Shown one piece after another: positions 1 through 7,648 of a stretch of DNA of 56,856 nt (position 1 is its first letter; each line of letters starts with the position of its first letter). The stretch comes from CAZVAN01 sp964625245. GTDB lineage: Bacteria > Patescibacteriota > Saccharimonadia > Saccharimonadales > UBA10212. Location: contig CAZVAN010000002.1 in assembly GCA_964625245.1 (NCBI GenBank), forward strand, positions 1-56,856. Direction: 5' to 3'. The position numbers were made by a program, and so were the translations under genes. A model generated the notes under the pieces. The model searched no databases. It was not told where the DNA came from and was given only the letters and a program-made list of their open reading frames with translations.

Positions 1-98
1 GCTTTTTGAAGGACAACTACGTTTTCCCTCAACGCCGCTTCTGGAGTAAATCCAGATTCCGCATTCTGCGGAACCGCGGCTACTACCTTTCCTTCTCG
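1..98 (-). ncRNA. Structured three-way-junction element, copy 1 (unknown RNA)
   Basis: Read on the minus strand, an outer stem GCCGC/GCGGC (76-80 with 34-38) encloses two hairpins, one with a 3-base and one with a 5-base loop. A second stem, TTGAGGGA with TCCTTCAA, follows. The same architecture, with different stem sequences but the same junction bases (GGT, AT, AA), recurs at 7558-7648, and the closing segment recurs again near 26720. The element lies in the expected leader of the CIRCE-controlled leftward transcript and runs up to the window edge. Function is unknown. It could be a leader RNA, a processed small RNA or a dispersed repeat. Confidence 0.55.
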
Positions 99-133
99 TT
101 TTAATATTCGGGGACGGGGTTAACCGTTACTAT

Positions 134-173
134 TTATAATATCACAAACTGGCACTCTCATGTCAAGAGTGCC
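134..173 (-). promoter_or_regulatory. CIRCE operator with overlapping leftward promoter
   Basis: The inverted repeat GCACTC-N9-GAGTGC (152-172) matches the CIRCE operator bound by the heat-shock repressor HrcA. The 9-base spacer itself contains a minus-strand TTGACA -35 box (166-161). AT-rich -10 candidates (GATATT, TATTAT) lie 17-19 bases further left. Transcription would run left, out of the window. By analogy with other bacteria the controlled genes should be chaperones (groESL or hrcA-grpE-dnaK-dnaJ), but none is visible here. Confidence 0.85.
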
Positions 174-200
174 AATTTATTTAGGTGGAGATTGTTTAGG

Positions 201-500
201 CTATCCCTTTGCCCACAGTCGCTCGTATATTGAACTGGCTGAATCATCCAGCATTTGGGCTCTAGTTACCAACGTGCCGATATGGCTTCGAATGGTATCG
301 TCATCGGCTGTCATCTCGCTGACTTTACAATCTACCATGACACCTAGCCACTGGGCCTCAATACGGCAAAGCGCGGCGTTAAACCGATCATCAACCGCCC
401 GGTCGGACATACTATTGTCCGATAGCGCTCCGTCCGGATGTACTTGGGACCGGAAAAAATTCAATCCGCTCTCTTCGTCTCGCGCCCTATATACGGTCAT
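201..500 (-). CDS. Hypothetical protein coupled to nusA
   Basis: A 99-residue soluble protein with no family I recognise. Its ATG overlaps the nusA stop codon by one base (TAATG), which suggests translational coupling and supports it over the opposite-strand reading of the same DNA. It is rich in Asp, Ser and Arg, with a helical-looking middle and no membrane segment or signal peptide. In many bacteria the position after nusA holds ylxR or infB. This protein lacks the YlxR signature, so it may be lineage specific. The leftward operon ends after it, before the CIRCE promoter. Confidence 0.6.
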   Translation of the reverse strand: MTVYRARDEESGLNFFRSQVHPDGALSDNSMSDRAVDDRFNAALCRIEAQWLGVMVDCKVSEMTADDDTIRSHIGTLVTRAQMLDDSASSIYERLWAKG

Positions 501-1666
501 TATTGGCCGTGTTCCTCAATAGCTTTGAGCAAGCTGTCTTCCAGCTCAGTCTTCTTCTTCAGCTTCTGTACAACCGGCTTAGACTCAACGTTATCGGCCT
601 CTGGTTTTGCTTCAACTTCGGACTCGTCCTTCTCGGCTTCAACATCCAGTTCGTAACCAGTTAACTTGCCCGCCAGGCGGACGTTTTGGCCGGCCTTACC
701 AATGGCGATACTGAGTTGGTCTTCAGCAACTATGACTCGAGCTTTTTTGCCGTCCTTGTTAATCACAACTTTGGTGATGTTGGCCGGTTTCATGGCATTG
801 CTGACATAGGTCTCGGGCTTTTCGTCCCATACTACGATGTCAATCATCTCCTGGTTGCCAATTTCATCGCGCACGGCGTTGATCCTGGTGCCATGGCCAC
901 CCACAAAGGTGCCAACCGGGTCAACCCCCGGCACGTTGCTAGCTACGGCTATCTTACTGCGAACACCGGCCTCGCGGGCAATATCTTTAATCTCAACTGA
1001 GTTATTTTCCATCTCCGGCACTTCACCGCGGAATAGCTGGTCTACAAATTCTTTGTTGCCACGGCTAACAATTAGCTGCGGACCGCGAAAGCCTTTTTCA
1101 ACGTCTTTTAGGAAAAACTTCAGGCGTTGACCGGGGTAGTAACGCTCCCCCTGAATCTGCTCGCTGACTGGCATAATGCCCTGAGCGCGGCCCAGTTCAA
1201 CCCGGACCAAGCGGCCCTCAACCCGGTTAATTACACCGTTAACTAAGGTGCCGATTTTATCTTCATACTCGGCCAGTACAATTTCGCGCTCGGCTTCACG
1301 CAAGCGCTGCAAAATGACCTGCTTAGCGGTTTGAGCTGCCACCCGTCCAAAATCTTCCACTTTTTGAGTCACTTCAATTTGTTCACCAACCTTAATGTTC
1401 TTCTGTCTGACTTGGGCGGCCGACAAAGATATTTGGGACCGCTCGTCCTCTACAGTATCCACTACGTCTTTAGTTACAAAAGCTGTAACTTCCCCAGTGT
1501 TGAGGTTCATTGTTACCCGCACTTCTTGTTCGCGGTCTCCGTAGTCACGGCGCCAAGCGGCGGCCAGTGCCTGCTGCACAACATCTTGCACCTGGTCTTC
1601 ACTCAGGTTTTTTTCCTCAGCTATCACTTTGATTGCCTGGGCTAGTTGTTTAAAATCCATTTCCAT
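500..1666 (-). CDS. nusA: Transcription termination/antitermination factor NusA
   Basis: NusA binds RNA polymerase and nascent RNA and modulates pausing, termination and antitermination. The 388-residue protein has the NusA order: an N-terminal polymerase-binding domain starting MEMDFKQL, an S1 domain around residues 130-200 (GTLVNGVINRVEG), then two KH domains (GTFVGGHGTRINAVRDEI and AIGKAGQNVRLA). The last ~45 residues form an acidic, Lys/Glu-rich tail instead of the extra repeats of proteobacterial NusA. An AAAGG ribosome site precedes the start. The gene is transcribed from a divergent promoter and its leader carries an intrinsic terminator-like hairpin, so autoregulation by attenuation is plausible. 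Confidence 0.95.
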   Translation of the reverse strand: MEMDFKQLAQAIKVIAEEKNLSEDQVQDVVQQALAAAWRRDYGDREQEVRVTMNLNTGEVTAFVTKDVVDTVEDERSQISLSAAQVRQKNIKVGEQIEVTQKVEDFGRVAAQTAKQVILQRLREAEREIVLAEYEDKIGTLVNGVINRVEGRLVRVELGRAQGIMPVSEQIQGERYYPGQRLKFFLKDVEKGFRGPQLIVSRGNKEFVDQLFRGEVPEMENNSVEIKDIAREAGVRSKIAVASNVPGVDPVGTFVGGHGTRINAVRDEIGNQEMIDIVVWDEKPETYVSNAMKPANITKVVINKDGKKARVIVAEDQLSIAIGKAGQNVRLAGKLTGYELDVEAEKDESEVEAKPEADNVESKPVVQKLKKKTELEDSLLKAIEEHGQ

Positions 1667-1704
1667 ATTTGCTACCTTTCAAAATTATTTTCCACCCTAT
1701 TTCA

Positions 1705-1731
1705 TCAAAAAATCCGACCTGACGGCCGGAT
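1705..1731 (-). terminator. Terminator-like hairpin in the nusA leader
   Basis: On the minus strand an 8-base stem (1731-1724 with 1719-1712, one G-T pair) with a 4-base loop is followed directly by six T residues. It lies between the nusA promoter and the nusA start and no minus-strand gene lies upstream. It therefore looks like an attenuator of nusA itself rather than the end of another operon. Confidence 0.7.
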
Positions 1732-1744
1732 CGATACAAGCATA

Positions 1745-1773
1745 AGTATACCTTAGGTTTATACTAATGGCAA
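1745..1773 (-). promoter_or_regulatory. nusA promoter
   Basis: Minus-strand -35 TTGCCA (1773-1768), a 17-base spacer and -10 TATACT (1750-1745). It overlaps the divergent promoter of the next gene, whose plus-strand -10 TATACT is at 1760-1765, so the two start points lie within about 30 bases of each other. Confidence 0.75.
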
Positions 1774-2205
1774 GTGAGCAGTAGAAAATCAATTCCGAAG
1801 TTCAAGCCCAGTATTTATAAAATATCCGTTAAGCCCGGGCGAGAACTGGCCGAACTAGAAATAACTGGCCAAAAATTTGGGGCGCCCAATAAGCGGATAG
1901 AACTCTGCCAAAAGGGACTTAAAGTCCGTAGCGCCAAGATAACTTATCATCAAAAAAATACGGTGGTTGAGCATGAAGTAATCCGTATAAATCACCTGCC
2001 AACCTTTGAGCAGGTTAGACTGCACACCAACTCCCCTCTCTACCCCGGCAATTATCAAATCGTGCTCGAGTTTAGCCCCTATGACGCCGCTAAACTGAAG
2101 CAACTGGAAGGCGGTGATCTGTCTTCGCAAGCTCTGCGGGAGCTGCTGCCGTCGTTCGACAAGCAAGCGGCCCGGATTGATGCAAAAATAGAGATTACTA
2201 ATTAA
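1774..2205 (+). CDS. Beta-sandwich protein resembling the M1 aminopeptidase N-terminal domain
   Basis: A 143-residue protein with alternating beta-strand pattern. Its layout (PSIYKISVKPG at the start, a middle ELCQKGLKVRSAKI segment, then LYPGNYQIVLEFS) resembles the saddle-like N-terminal domain of M1 aminopeptidases. There is no HExxH catalytic domain here or next to it. The start is a GTG eight bases after a TATACT box, so the mRNA is probably leaderless. Its last bases overlap the end of convergent yraN by 8. The family link is by pattern only; it could be another beta-sandwich. Confidence 0.55.
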   Translation: MSSRKSIPKFKPSIYKISVKPGRELAELEITGQKFGAPNKRIELCQKGLKVRSAKITYHQKNTVVEHEVIRINHLPTFEQVRLHTNSPLYPGNYQIVLEFSPYDAAKLKQLEGGDLSSQALRELLPSFDKQAARIDAKIEITN

Positions 2206-2545
2206 TTTCCACAAGTTCTTCTAGCTTTAGTCGGCCGTCTTCACTGCTTACAGAGGCTACGCCTAATCTGTAATCGCCGGACCAGTTATGCTCAGAAGTC
2301 CAGATTTCAGCCGCAAATTTCATTTGTTTTAATTTCTTAGGCGTAATATATTCCAGCCCACTGCCCTGCGCCGCCTGGCTGCGATATTTGACTTCAACAA
2401 AAACTATAATCTTGTCTCGACAAGAAATAATGTCAATTTCGCACAGACGGCGCTTCCAGTTGCGGGCCAGTATTTTGTAGCCTAAGCGCTCCAACTCCTC
2501 AGCCACAAATTGTTCAGCCTGAACTCCAAGGCTGGTCGTATTCAT
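2198..2545 (-). CDS. yraN: YraN/UPF0102 family predicted endonuclease
   Basis: A 115-residue UPF0102 protein with a restriction-endonuclease-like fold. Visible signatures are the N-terminal G..AE.FVAEELERLGYKIL segment, CEIDII, then VFVEVKYRS, which supply the D and E-x-K residues of the nuclease core. The biological role of the family is poorly defined. The start codon overlaps the rnhB stop in ATGA, so the two are translated together. The rnhB-yraN pairing is common in bacteria, which supports both calls. Confidence 0.92.
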   Translation of the reverse strand: MNTTSLGVQAEQFVAEELERLGYKILARNWKRRLCEIDIISCRDKIIVFVEVKYRSQAAQGSGLEYITPKKLKQMKFAAEIWTSEHNWSGDYRLGVASVSSEDGRLKLEELVEIN

Positions 2546-3108
2546 GCCTCATTAGCCATTTCTTTAAAAGGGGCGAAGCTGAGGCGGTGCAGTTCATCGA
2601 TAGAGCCCAGTAATTTTATGGCTGCCAGGTGAGAAGCTGTGCCGTAACCAACATGCTTATCGAATCCATACTCCGGATAGGCCCTAGCGACGCCTTGCAT
2701 GTACCTATCCCGGGTAACCTTGGCATAAATACTGGCTGCCGAAACTATCGCCACCAGCTCATCGGCGCCAATAATCGTCTCCACATTTTTGAACTTGTCT
2801 GGTGCGTAGTTTATATGACCGTCTATTATAAGTTTCTCTGCTGGCAAAGCACCCAAAGCACTCAGTGCTCTCTTAACACCCAGTTTGGTAGCTGTTGTTA
2901 GTCCGTGTTCATCAATTTCGGCCGGCGATACCCAGCCCTCGCCAAGCTCACAACTGTTGGTTATTGATAAGTAGAGTTTTTCGCGTTGAGCTTTGCTTAG
3001 TTTTTTAGAGTCCCTTAACCCGAGCGGGAGTTCAGATATCTTCCTAGCTGCTACAACCAGCATCGGACCCGCCAAGCACCCCCGGCCAACCTCATCAATC
3101 CCAACCAT
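2542..3108 (-). CDS. rnhB: Ribonuclease HII
   Basis: Cleaves the RNA strand at ribonucleotides embedded in DNA and in RNA:DNA hybrids. The signature GIDEVGRGCLAGP is at the very start (residues 3-15), giving the first catalytic Asp and Glu. Later Asp residues appear in LIIDGH and GADELVAIVSAASI. At 188 residues it is at the short end because the usual N-terminal extension is absent. A TATGCT box ends six bases before the ATG, so the transcript is likely leaderless and no longer start is needed. Confidence 0.95.
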   Translation of the reverse strand: MVGIDEVGRGCLAGPMLVVAARKISELPLGLRDSKKLSKAQREKLYLSITNSCELGEGWVSPAEIDEHGLTTATKLGVKRALSALGALPAEKLIIDGHINYAPDKFKNVETIIGADELVAIVSAASIYAKVTRDRYMQGVARAYPEYGFDKHVGYGTASHLAAIKLLGSIDELHRLSFAPFKEMANEA

Positions 3109-3193
3109 GCTAGTAGCATAGATTAATTAAAGACATAAATAAATCAGTCTGCGTTATTTTTCACAGCCAACCAGGTAGCGCTTTTGCTAATTT

Positions 3194-3787
3194 ATGGGCG
3201 TGGGAGAACAACAGCGTAAGTCCCGAGACGACTTCGAGGTGGGTCTCCTCTTTGAGGACGAGGCCAGGCGGCTGAGGGTGCCGCTTCACGAGCTGCAGAT
3301 TGAGGCAGCTTCTATCTATTTGTCCCCAACCTACCCTAAATTACGAGATATTGGAGAAAGAAGACAAGCGTTAAACCTAAGTCTCGAAGCTCTGGACCAA
3401 CCACCCGAAAATAACTCTACTGTAATAGGTTTTAGGGTAGCTGAGGGAGCCTTTTTGATTGTCGACGAAGAAGAAATCCCCTACACCTCCTACCTGCAAA
3501 GTGGTCACAGCGGGTTTCCTGAGTTCTCAGGCTCCGGTATAAAGAAGCCAGACGATATTGTGGTGTTCAGTGAGTTTAGACTTTGCAGTCGTGAAGTTAA
3601 CAGGCTGGTGGTAGTAGAAATGGAAGTTGTCGAATTTCCTGATAAGAACTTTGCTGAAATAGTAGTCTCCCTACCCCCTCGACCAGAAGACAGTAAGTAT
3701 CTTACCTACAACAAACTTGTCCTTGACCCGCAGCATCATAGGATTGGTTTTATAGACTACGATGACCCCAAAATCGAAGTATTTTAA
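3194..3787 (+). CDS. Hypothetical protein
   Basis: A 197-residue acidic soluble protein I cannot assign. It has a helical N-terminal third and a beta-rich rest, with repeated VVVEMEVVEF and EIVVSLPPRP-type strands. There is no signal peptide or membrane segment. It stands alone on the plus strand between rnhB and rplS and is convergent with rplS (23-base gap). Codon use looks like that of its neighbours. The length and clean frame make it credible as a gene. Confidence 0.7.
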   Translation: MGVGEQQRKSRDDFEVGLLFEDEARRLRVPLHELQIEAASIYLSPTYPKLRDIGERRQALNLSLEALDQPPENNSTVIGFRVAEGAFLIVDEEEIPYTSYLQSGHSGFPEFSGSGIKKPDDIVVFSEFRLCSREVNRLVVVEMEVVEFPDKNFAEIVVSLPPRPEDSKYLTYNKLVLDPQHHRIGFIDYDDPKIEVF

Positions 3788-3810
3788 GAACCGGGCTGGG
3801 TTTATTTTTG

Positions 3811-4329
3811 TTATGCGGGTTCGGTTGGAGTTTCGGCGGTCGCGGCCTTGGCCTCAGCTTCTTCGGCTACTTTTTCGGCCTTGGCGGCCTCGGGATCATA
3901 GGATTCTAGTTTTTCTTCGTGGATTTTAGCTTCCTCTAGCTCAGCAACTTCGTCGTGGATGGTGTTAACAGCTTGGCGGTCAAAATCGATACTGCTCAAG
4001 CGAGCGCTTTTACCGGTTAGTTCGCGCATGTAGCTAAGATAGTTACGGCGCACACGGCTTCTTCGGACAATTTCAACTTTCAAAACGTTGGGTGAATGTA
4101 TTAGGTAGGTTTTTTCTACGCCAACACCGCTAGCTACGCGCCTAACGGTAAAGGTTTGGGTTAGGCTGCCACCGCGGCCAACTTTTATAACCAGCCCCTC
4201 AAATACCTGCACTCGCTCTTTGCCGCCTTCAACAATTTTTTGATGTACTTTAACGGTATCGCCGCTTTTTATTGCCACGACGGCCGATTTCTTCTGCATA
4301 TCACTAATTTGTTGGGCCACGCTCTTCAT
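3811..4329 (-). CDS. rplS: Large-subunit ribosomal protein L19 with acidic tail
   Basis: Residues 1-115 are a full L19: KSGDTVKVHQKI, VFEGLVI, FTVRRV, GVGVEKTYLIHSP and the basic RRSRVRRNYLSYMREL end, which sits at the 30S-50S interface. The remaining ~55 residues are an Ala/Glu/Lys-rich acidic tail absent from standard L19. The gene is monocistronic with a well-formed promoter just upstream. Confidence 0.95.
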   Translation of the reverse strand: MKSVAQQISDMQKKSAVVAIKSGDTVKVHQKIVEGGKERVQVFEGLVIKVGRGGSLTQTFTVRRVASGVGVEKTYLIHSPNVLKVEIVRRSRVRRNYLSYMRELTGKSARLSSIDFDRQAVNTIHDEVAELEEAKIHEEKLESYDPEAAKAEKVAEEAEAKAATAETPTEPA

Positions 4330-4341
4330 AATTCTCGGAGT

Positions 4342-4370
4342 ATTCTACCTTATAACACCTTTGCTTGCAA
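4342..4370 (-). promoter_or_regulatory. rplS promoter
   Basis: Minus-strand -35 TTGCAA (4370-4365), 17-base spacer, -10 TAGAAT (4347-4342), followed by a short leader of about 6-8 bases before the ATG at 4329. The TTGCAA form of the -35 box recurs at the fur/zip promoter. Confidence 0.75.
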
Positions 4371-4380
4371 GTCTCCTAGG

Positions 4381-5985
4381 CTAGCCAACTACTCTATAAA
4401 CTTCCTCTAGCGTGGTTAGCCCAGCTATGGCTTTTAGGATGCCATCCTGAAGCATAGTACGCATTCCCTCGCTGACGGCTTTCTCCTGGAGCATTTCGGC
4501 CGTGATCTGATTGGGCGGCAACTTTAGCAACTGTTGTACGCCCGGCGTCATAACCAACTGTTCACGCAAGGCCAACTGTCCGCCATAACCAAAGGGGTTG
4601 GCTTCTGACTTACCGGCTTTATACAGTGTAATTTGGTTAATGTCGGGCCTTGGAACATTGGGCGGCATGCTGGCAAGCACCATTTGCAGTTGTTGCTTCA
4701 ATGCCTCATCGGGCTGGTAGGCCTGCTTGGTGGAATCGTCCAGCCGGCGGACCAGGCGCTGGGCCATTACAAGGTGCATAGCACTGGCAAACAGTGGGTT
4801 CACTCCTACCATATCTAGCAAGCGTGTCAGGGCCGCGGCGGCGTTGGCGGCGTGAAAGGTACTTAGCACCAAATGGCCGGTCAGGGCGCCTTGCAGAGCT
4901 GTACGGGCCGTGTCTTGGTCGCGTATTTCACCTACCATCACTACATCCGGGTCAAGACGTAGCACGGCGCGCAGTTTTTCAGCAAAATTCTGATTGTCCA
5001 GCTGGCCCTCAACCGGTATTTGGACAATGCCGGCCATATTATATTCCACTGGATCCTCTAAGGTTATAATTTTGCGCTCCGGAGTGTTGAGGGTATTGAT
5101 TATCGAATAAAGAGTGGTGGTTTTACCAGAACCGGTTGGCCCAACCACCAGTACCATGCCGGTTGGGTGAGCTATAACATCGTTGACTACATGTGCTTCG
5201 TCAGCGCTTAAGCCGAGATTTTCAAGTTTGAAGAGCTCTAATTTTAGGTTAAATAGTCGCATCACGGCATCCATACCGTAAACCGTCGGTACTGTTTCAA
5301 CGCGCAGATTTAGAGTCACGTCTTCACCGGTAGCCAGCTTATACTGACGGCTGATATGGCCGGTTTGGGGTTCTTTGACGTTCAGCGATACATTAGCGGC
5401 GCTGGCCAGCGCCGCACTCAGATGACGGTATTTTTCCGGGGCAAGATAAGCTACCGGGTGTAGCACGCCGTCCACCCTAAACCTGATGCGGACATTCTCG
5501 CGTTGATTTTCTAGATGAATGTCGCTAGCTTTCAGTTGGTAAGCCTGCTGTACCAGGTAGGCCAGCATGTCGTCCGGGCGCACTCTATCAAGCGTGGCAC
5601 TAACCTGATCAACGAGGGTCTGGGCCGCCGCACCACTGGAAGTTATTGAAATATCCTGATACTCAACTTTTTTGGGTGGGTCGTAGAGCTTCATGTAGTC
5701 CATGTAGCCGCTCTCACTTATGATCGAAAAGTTCAGGCGCTGGTCGGTGAAACGTTTTTCTAGGGTATTAATTGTCTGCTGCGAAGTGTTTGTGGTGATA
5801 CCGAAGTGAATATAGTGAGCATCGGCTACAATCGGCACGGTTTTAAGTCTATAAAGCTCTTCGGTCGTCAGAATGTTTGGATATAGCTGCTTTTGGACAA
5901 TGTTAGTATCAATATATGGCAACCCCAGCACAGCCGCCCGGCGCTGCGTTGTTTGTTCCTCATTTTGGCGGACATCTATTGCCAT
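4381..5985 (-). CDS. pilB: Type IV pilus assembly / type II secretion ATPase (PilB/GspE family)
   Basis: The hexameric ATPase that powers pilus extension at the cytoplasmic membrane. From the chosen ATG (534 residues) there is an N-terminal MshEN-like region, then Walker A GPTGSGKTTT, the Asp box (ITLEDPVEY), Walker B (DPDVVMVGEIRD) and the His box (GHLVLSTFHA). The usual C-terminal four-Cys zinc site of GspE is missing. The longer upstream reading adds a low-complexity leader that overlaps the divergent promoter, so I start at MAIDVRQ. It probably serves the pilin-like genes near 19 kb. Confidence 0.92.
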   Translation of the reverse strand: MAIDVRQNEEQTTQRRAAVLGLPYIDTNIVQKQLYPNILTTEELYRLKTVPIVADAHYIHFGITTNTSQQTINTLEKRFTDQRLNFSIISESGYMDYMKLYDPPKKVEYQDISITSSGAAAQTLVDQVSATLDRVRPDDMLAYLVQQAYQLKASDIHLENQRENVRIRFRVDGVLHPVAYLAPEKYRHLSAALASAANVSLNVKEPQTGHISRQYKLATGEDVTLNLRVETVPTVYGMDAVMRLFNLKLELFKLENLGLSADEAHVVNDVIAHPTGMVLVVGPTGSGKTTTLYSIINTLNTPERKIITLEDPVEYNMAGIVQIPVEGQLDNQNFAEKLRAVLRLDPDVVMVGEIRDQDTARTALQGALTGHLVLSTFHAANAAAALTRLLDMVGVNPLFASAMHLVMAQRLVRRLDDSTKQAYQPDEALKQQLQMVLASMPPNVPRPDINQITLYKAGKSEANPFGYGGQLALREQLVMTPGVQQLLKLPPNQITAEMLQEKAVSEGMRTMLQDGILKAIAGLTTLEEVYRVVG

Positions 5986-6057
5986 AATTCTTACGTTTAA
6001 GTATAAAGCATTATCATTATCGTAACTACGACGAGATAGGCTATAGTGGCAGCAAAG

Positions 6058-6579
6058 ATGAAGCACTCAATTTACTTGATTATCCATAATGTCCGCTCCT
6101 GTTATAACGTCGGGAGTTTGCTGCGCAGCGCTGACGCCTTCGGTGTGAGCAAGGTCTACATGAGTGGCTATACTCCCTACCCACGTCTAAAAAATGACCC
6201 CCGTCTGCCGCATATCGCCGATAAAATGACCCGTCAAATACATAAGTCAGCTCTGGGAGCCGAGACAAGCGTTAGCTGGGCTTGGGAGCCAGACATTTTT
6301 GCACTCCTAGCCCGACTGACCAAAAATGGGGTTGAAATAGCTGCCCTCGAGCAAACCGAAACGGCCAAATCGTTGCCTGGCTATGGCACGCAAAAAGACA
6401 TCGCAATAATTGTTGGCAGAGAAGTTGAGGGCCTTGAGGAAGAAGTGCTTAAAGCAGTAGACGTGCACCTGCAAATACCGATGCTGGGCGCCAAAGAATC
6501 ATTAAACGTAGCCTCGGCCGGAGCGATTGCTCTTTATCAGTTGCGATTTAGTCTGCAAGAGATGGACAGATCTGGCTAA
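6058..6579 (+). CDS. SpoU/TrmH-family RNA 2'-O-methyltransferase
   Basis: A SAM-dependent 2'-O-ribose methylase of tRNA or rRNA with the SPOUT trefoil knot. Motif 1 is N.RSCYNVGSLLRSADAFG near the N-terminus, motif 2 is IIVGREVEGL and motif 3 is PMLGAKESLNVASAGAIALY. At about 173 residues it is a minimal catalytic domain without an RNA-binding extension, so the target base cannot be told. The GTG at 6046 lies inside a TATAGT box. The ATG at 6058, ten bases after that box, is the likely leaderless start. Confidence 0.9.
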   Translation: MKHSIYLIIHNVRSCYNVGSLLRSADAFGVSKVYMSGYTPYPRLKNDPRLPHIADKMTRQIHKSALGAETSVSWAWEPDIFALLARLTKNGVEIAALEQTETAKSLPGYGTQKDIAIIVGREVEGLEEEVLKAVDVHLQIPMLGAKESLNVASAGAIALYQLRFSLQEMDRSG

Positions 6580-6591
6580 TTTAGCTAAAAT
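6563..6591 (+). promoter_or_regulatory. Promoter of the CAP-domain gene
   Basis: -35 TGGACA (6563-6568), 17-base spacer, -10 TAAAAT (6586-6591). The ATG at 6601 follows nine bases later, so the transcript should be leaderless. The -35 lies inside the last codons of the upstream methylase gene. Confidence 0.75.
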
Positions 6592-6600
6592 GTTTCTTAA

Positions 6601-7551
6601 ATGACCGCAAAAATAAAAAGTTCGCGCCAAAGCTCAACCAGCCACAAACATAAACCAAGTGGCACTAGCACTAAATCCTTTGAAAAGGTCTACTGGCCCT
6701 ATATCCCGCTTGTTTTGATAATGGGTCTGGTTGTGTTTCTGGCTTCCCAAAACGGCGTACTGGCTAGTGTTATAAAAAATCCGGCCGGAAACGTACTGGC
6801 TTACGCCACCAGTATCAGTCCTAGTGATTTACTGGCGGACACCAACTCGGCCAGAGCCGCTAGTAACATCAAGCCGCTTAAGACTAATCTGGAGCTGGCT
6901 AGAGCCGCCCAAGCTAAAGCCAATGATATGGCTAGCCGTAACTACTGGAGCCACAATACACCAGAAGGAAATCCGCCATGGGTCTTTGTGGAGGCCCAGG
7001 GCTATAATTACCAAAAAATCGGCGAGAACCTGGCGGCCGGCTTCAGCGACTCCCAGGCTACCATCAACGGTTGGATGGCCAGCCCAGAGCACAAAGCCAA
7101 TATGTTAGACCCGCTATTTAACGAGGTTGGCTTTGGTTTTGCCAATAACCCCAACTACACTTCGACCGGCAATAACGGCCCAATGACTATAGTTGTGGCC
7201 TATTACGGCGAACCGACTCCCGGAGCAGCTACGGTTGCCGCCGTAGCGCCATCTCAAATAAATGGCGCCTCTCAAGTTACCCCGTCTACCATTGGCCTAA
7301 GCCCACAATCAACCAGTCGAGCCCAGCTAGCCTTAGCCGGCTCACCGGTAGCTCGCTATAGCACTTGGCTGGCAGTTGTCGGTCTGACAGCTGTCATCTC
7401 AATCTGGCTGAGCCGCCACGTCCGAGCACTTCGACGGGTTGCTATAGAGGGCGAAAGTTTTGTGATTTCACACCCACTGTTTGACGTAGGTCTGCTGCTG
7501 CTTGGTTTTGCTTTTTATACATTGACTCGAACCGTCGGCCTGATTCTTTAG
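6601..7551 (+). CDS. Membrane-anchored CAP/SCP domain protein
   Basis: A 316-residue protein with one N-terminal membrane helix (about residues 35-56), a CAP/SCP (PR-1-like) domain at about 75-205 and two membrane helices at the C-terminus (about 255-280 and 292-312). CAP hallmarks are NYWSHNTPEG, GENLA and INGWMASPEHKANMLDP, with the cavity residues His and Glu present. Bacterial CAP proteins are extracytoplasmic; some bind lipid or have peptidase activity, but the role is usually unknown. A Gly/Ala/Ser/Pro-rich linker joins the domain to the C-terminal helices. Possible relevance to the cell surface or host contact is inference. Confidence 0.88.
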   Translation: MTAKIKSSRQSSTSHKHKPSGTSTKSFEKVYWPYIPLVLIMGLVVFLASQNGVLASVIKNPAGNVLAYATSISPSDLLADTNSARAASNIKPLKTNLELARAAQAKANDMASRNYWSHNTPEGNPPWVFVEAQGYNYQKIGENLAAGFSDSQATINGWMASPEHKANMLDPLFNEVGFGFANNPNYTSTGNNGPMTIVVAYYGEPTPGAATVAAVAPSQINGASQVTPSTIGLSPQSTSRAQLALAGSPVARYSTWLAVVGLTAVISIWLSRHVRALRRVAIEGESFVISHPLFDVGLLLLGFAFYTLTRTVGLIL

Positions 7552-7557
7552 TTTAGG

Positions 7558-7648
7558 GAAAGGGAGTAGCCGCGGTCAGCCTTTGGCTGATTCGGATTCA
7601 TTCCGAAAGCGGCGTTGAAGGAAAACCGTAGGTTGTCCTTCAAAAGCC
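7558..7648 (+). ncRNA. Structured three-way-junction element, copy 2
   Basis: Outer stem GCCGC/GCGGC (7569-7573 with 7609-7613) encloses hairpins CAGCC/GGCTG (loop TTT) and TCGGA/TCCGA (loop TTCAT). It is followed by stem TTGAAGGA/TCCTTCAA (7615-7622 with 7636-7643), which encloses a small AACC/GGTT hairpin. Compared with copy 1 the hairpin bases change but pairing and junction bases are kept. It fills the gap between the convergent CAP gene and dnaE, ending at the dnaE stop. It has no T-run, so it is not a standard terminator. Confidence 0.55.

Noticed and set aside
160..522. Plus-strand frame of 120 codons over the CIRCE/nusA-downstream region
   Set aside because: It reads over the operator and is antisense to a minus-strand gene coupled to nusA by a 1-base overlap; composition is typical of a shadow frame.
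7558..7620. T-box riboswitch, suggested by an AGGG..GCCGCGG stretch
   Set aside because: No tRNA synthetase gene or antiterminator downstream, and the pairing scheme is a three-way junction unlike a T-box.
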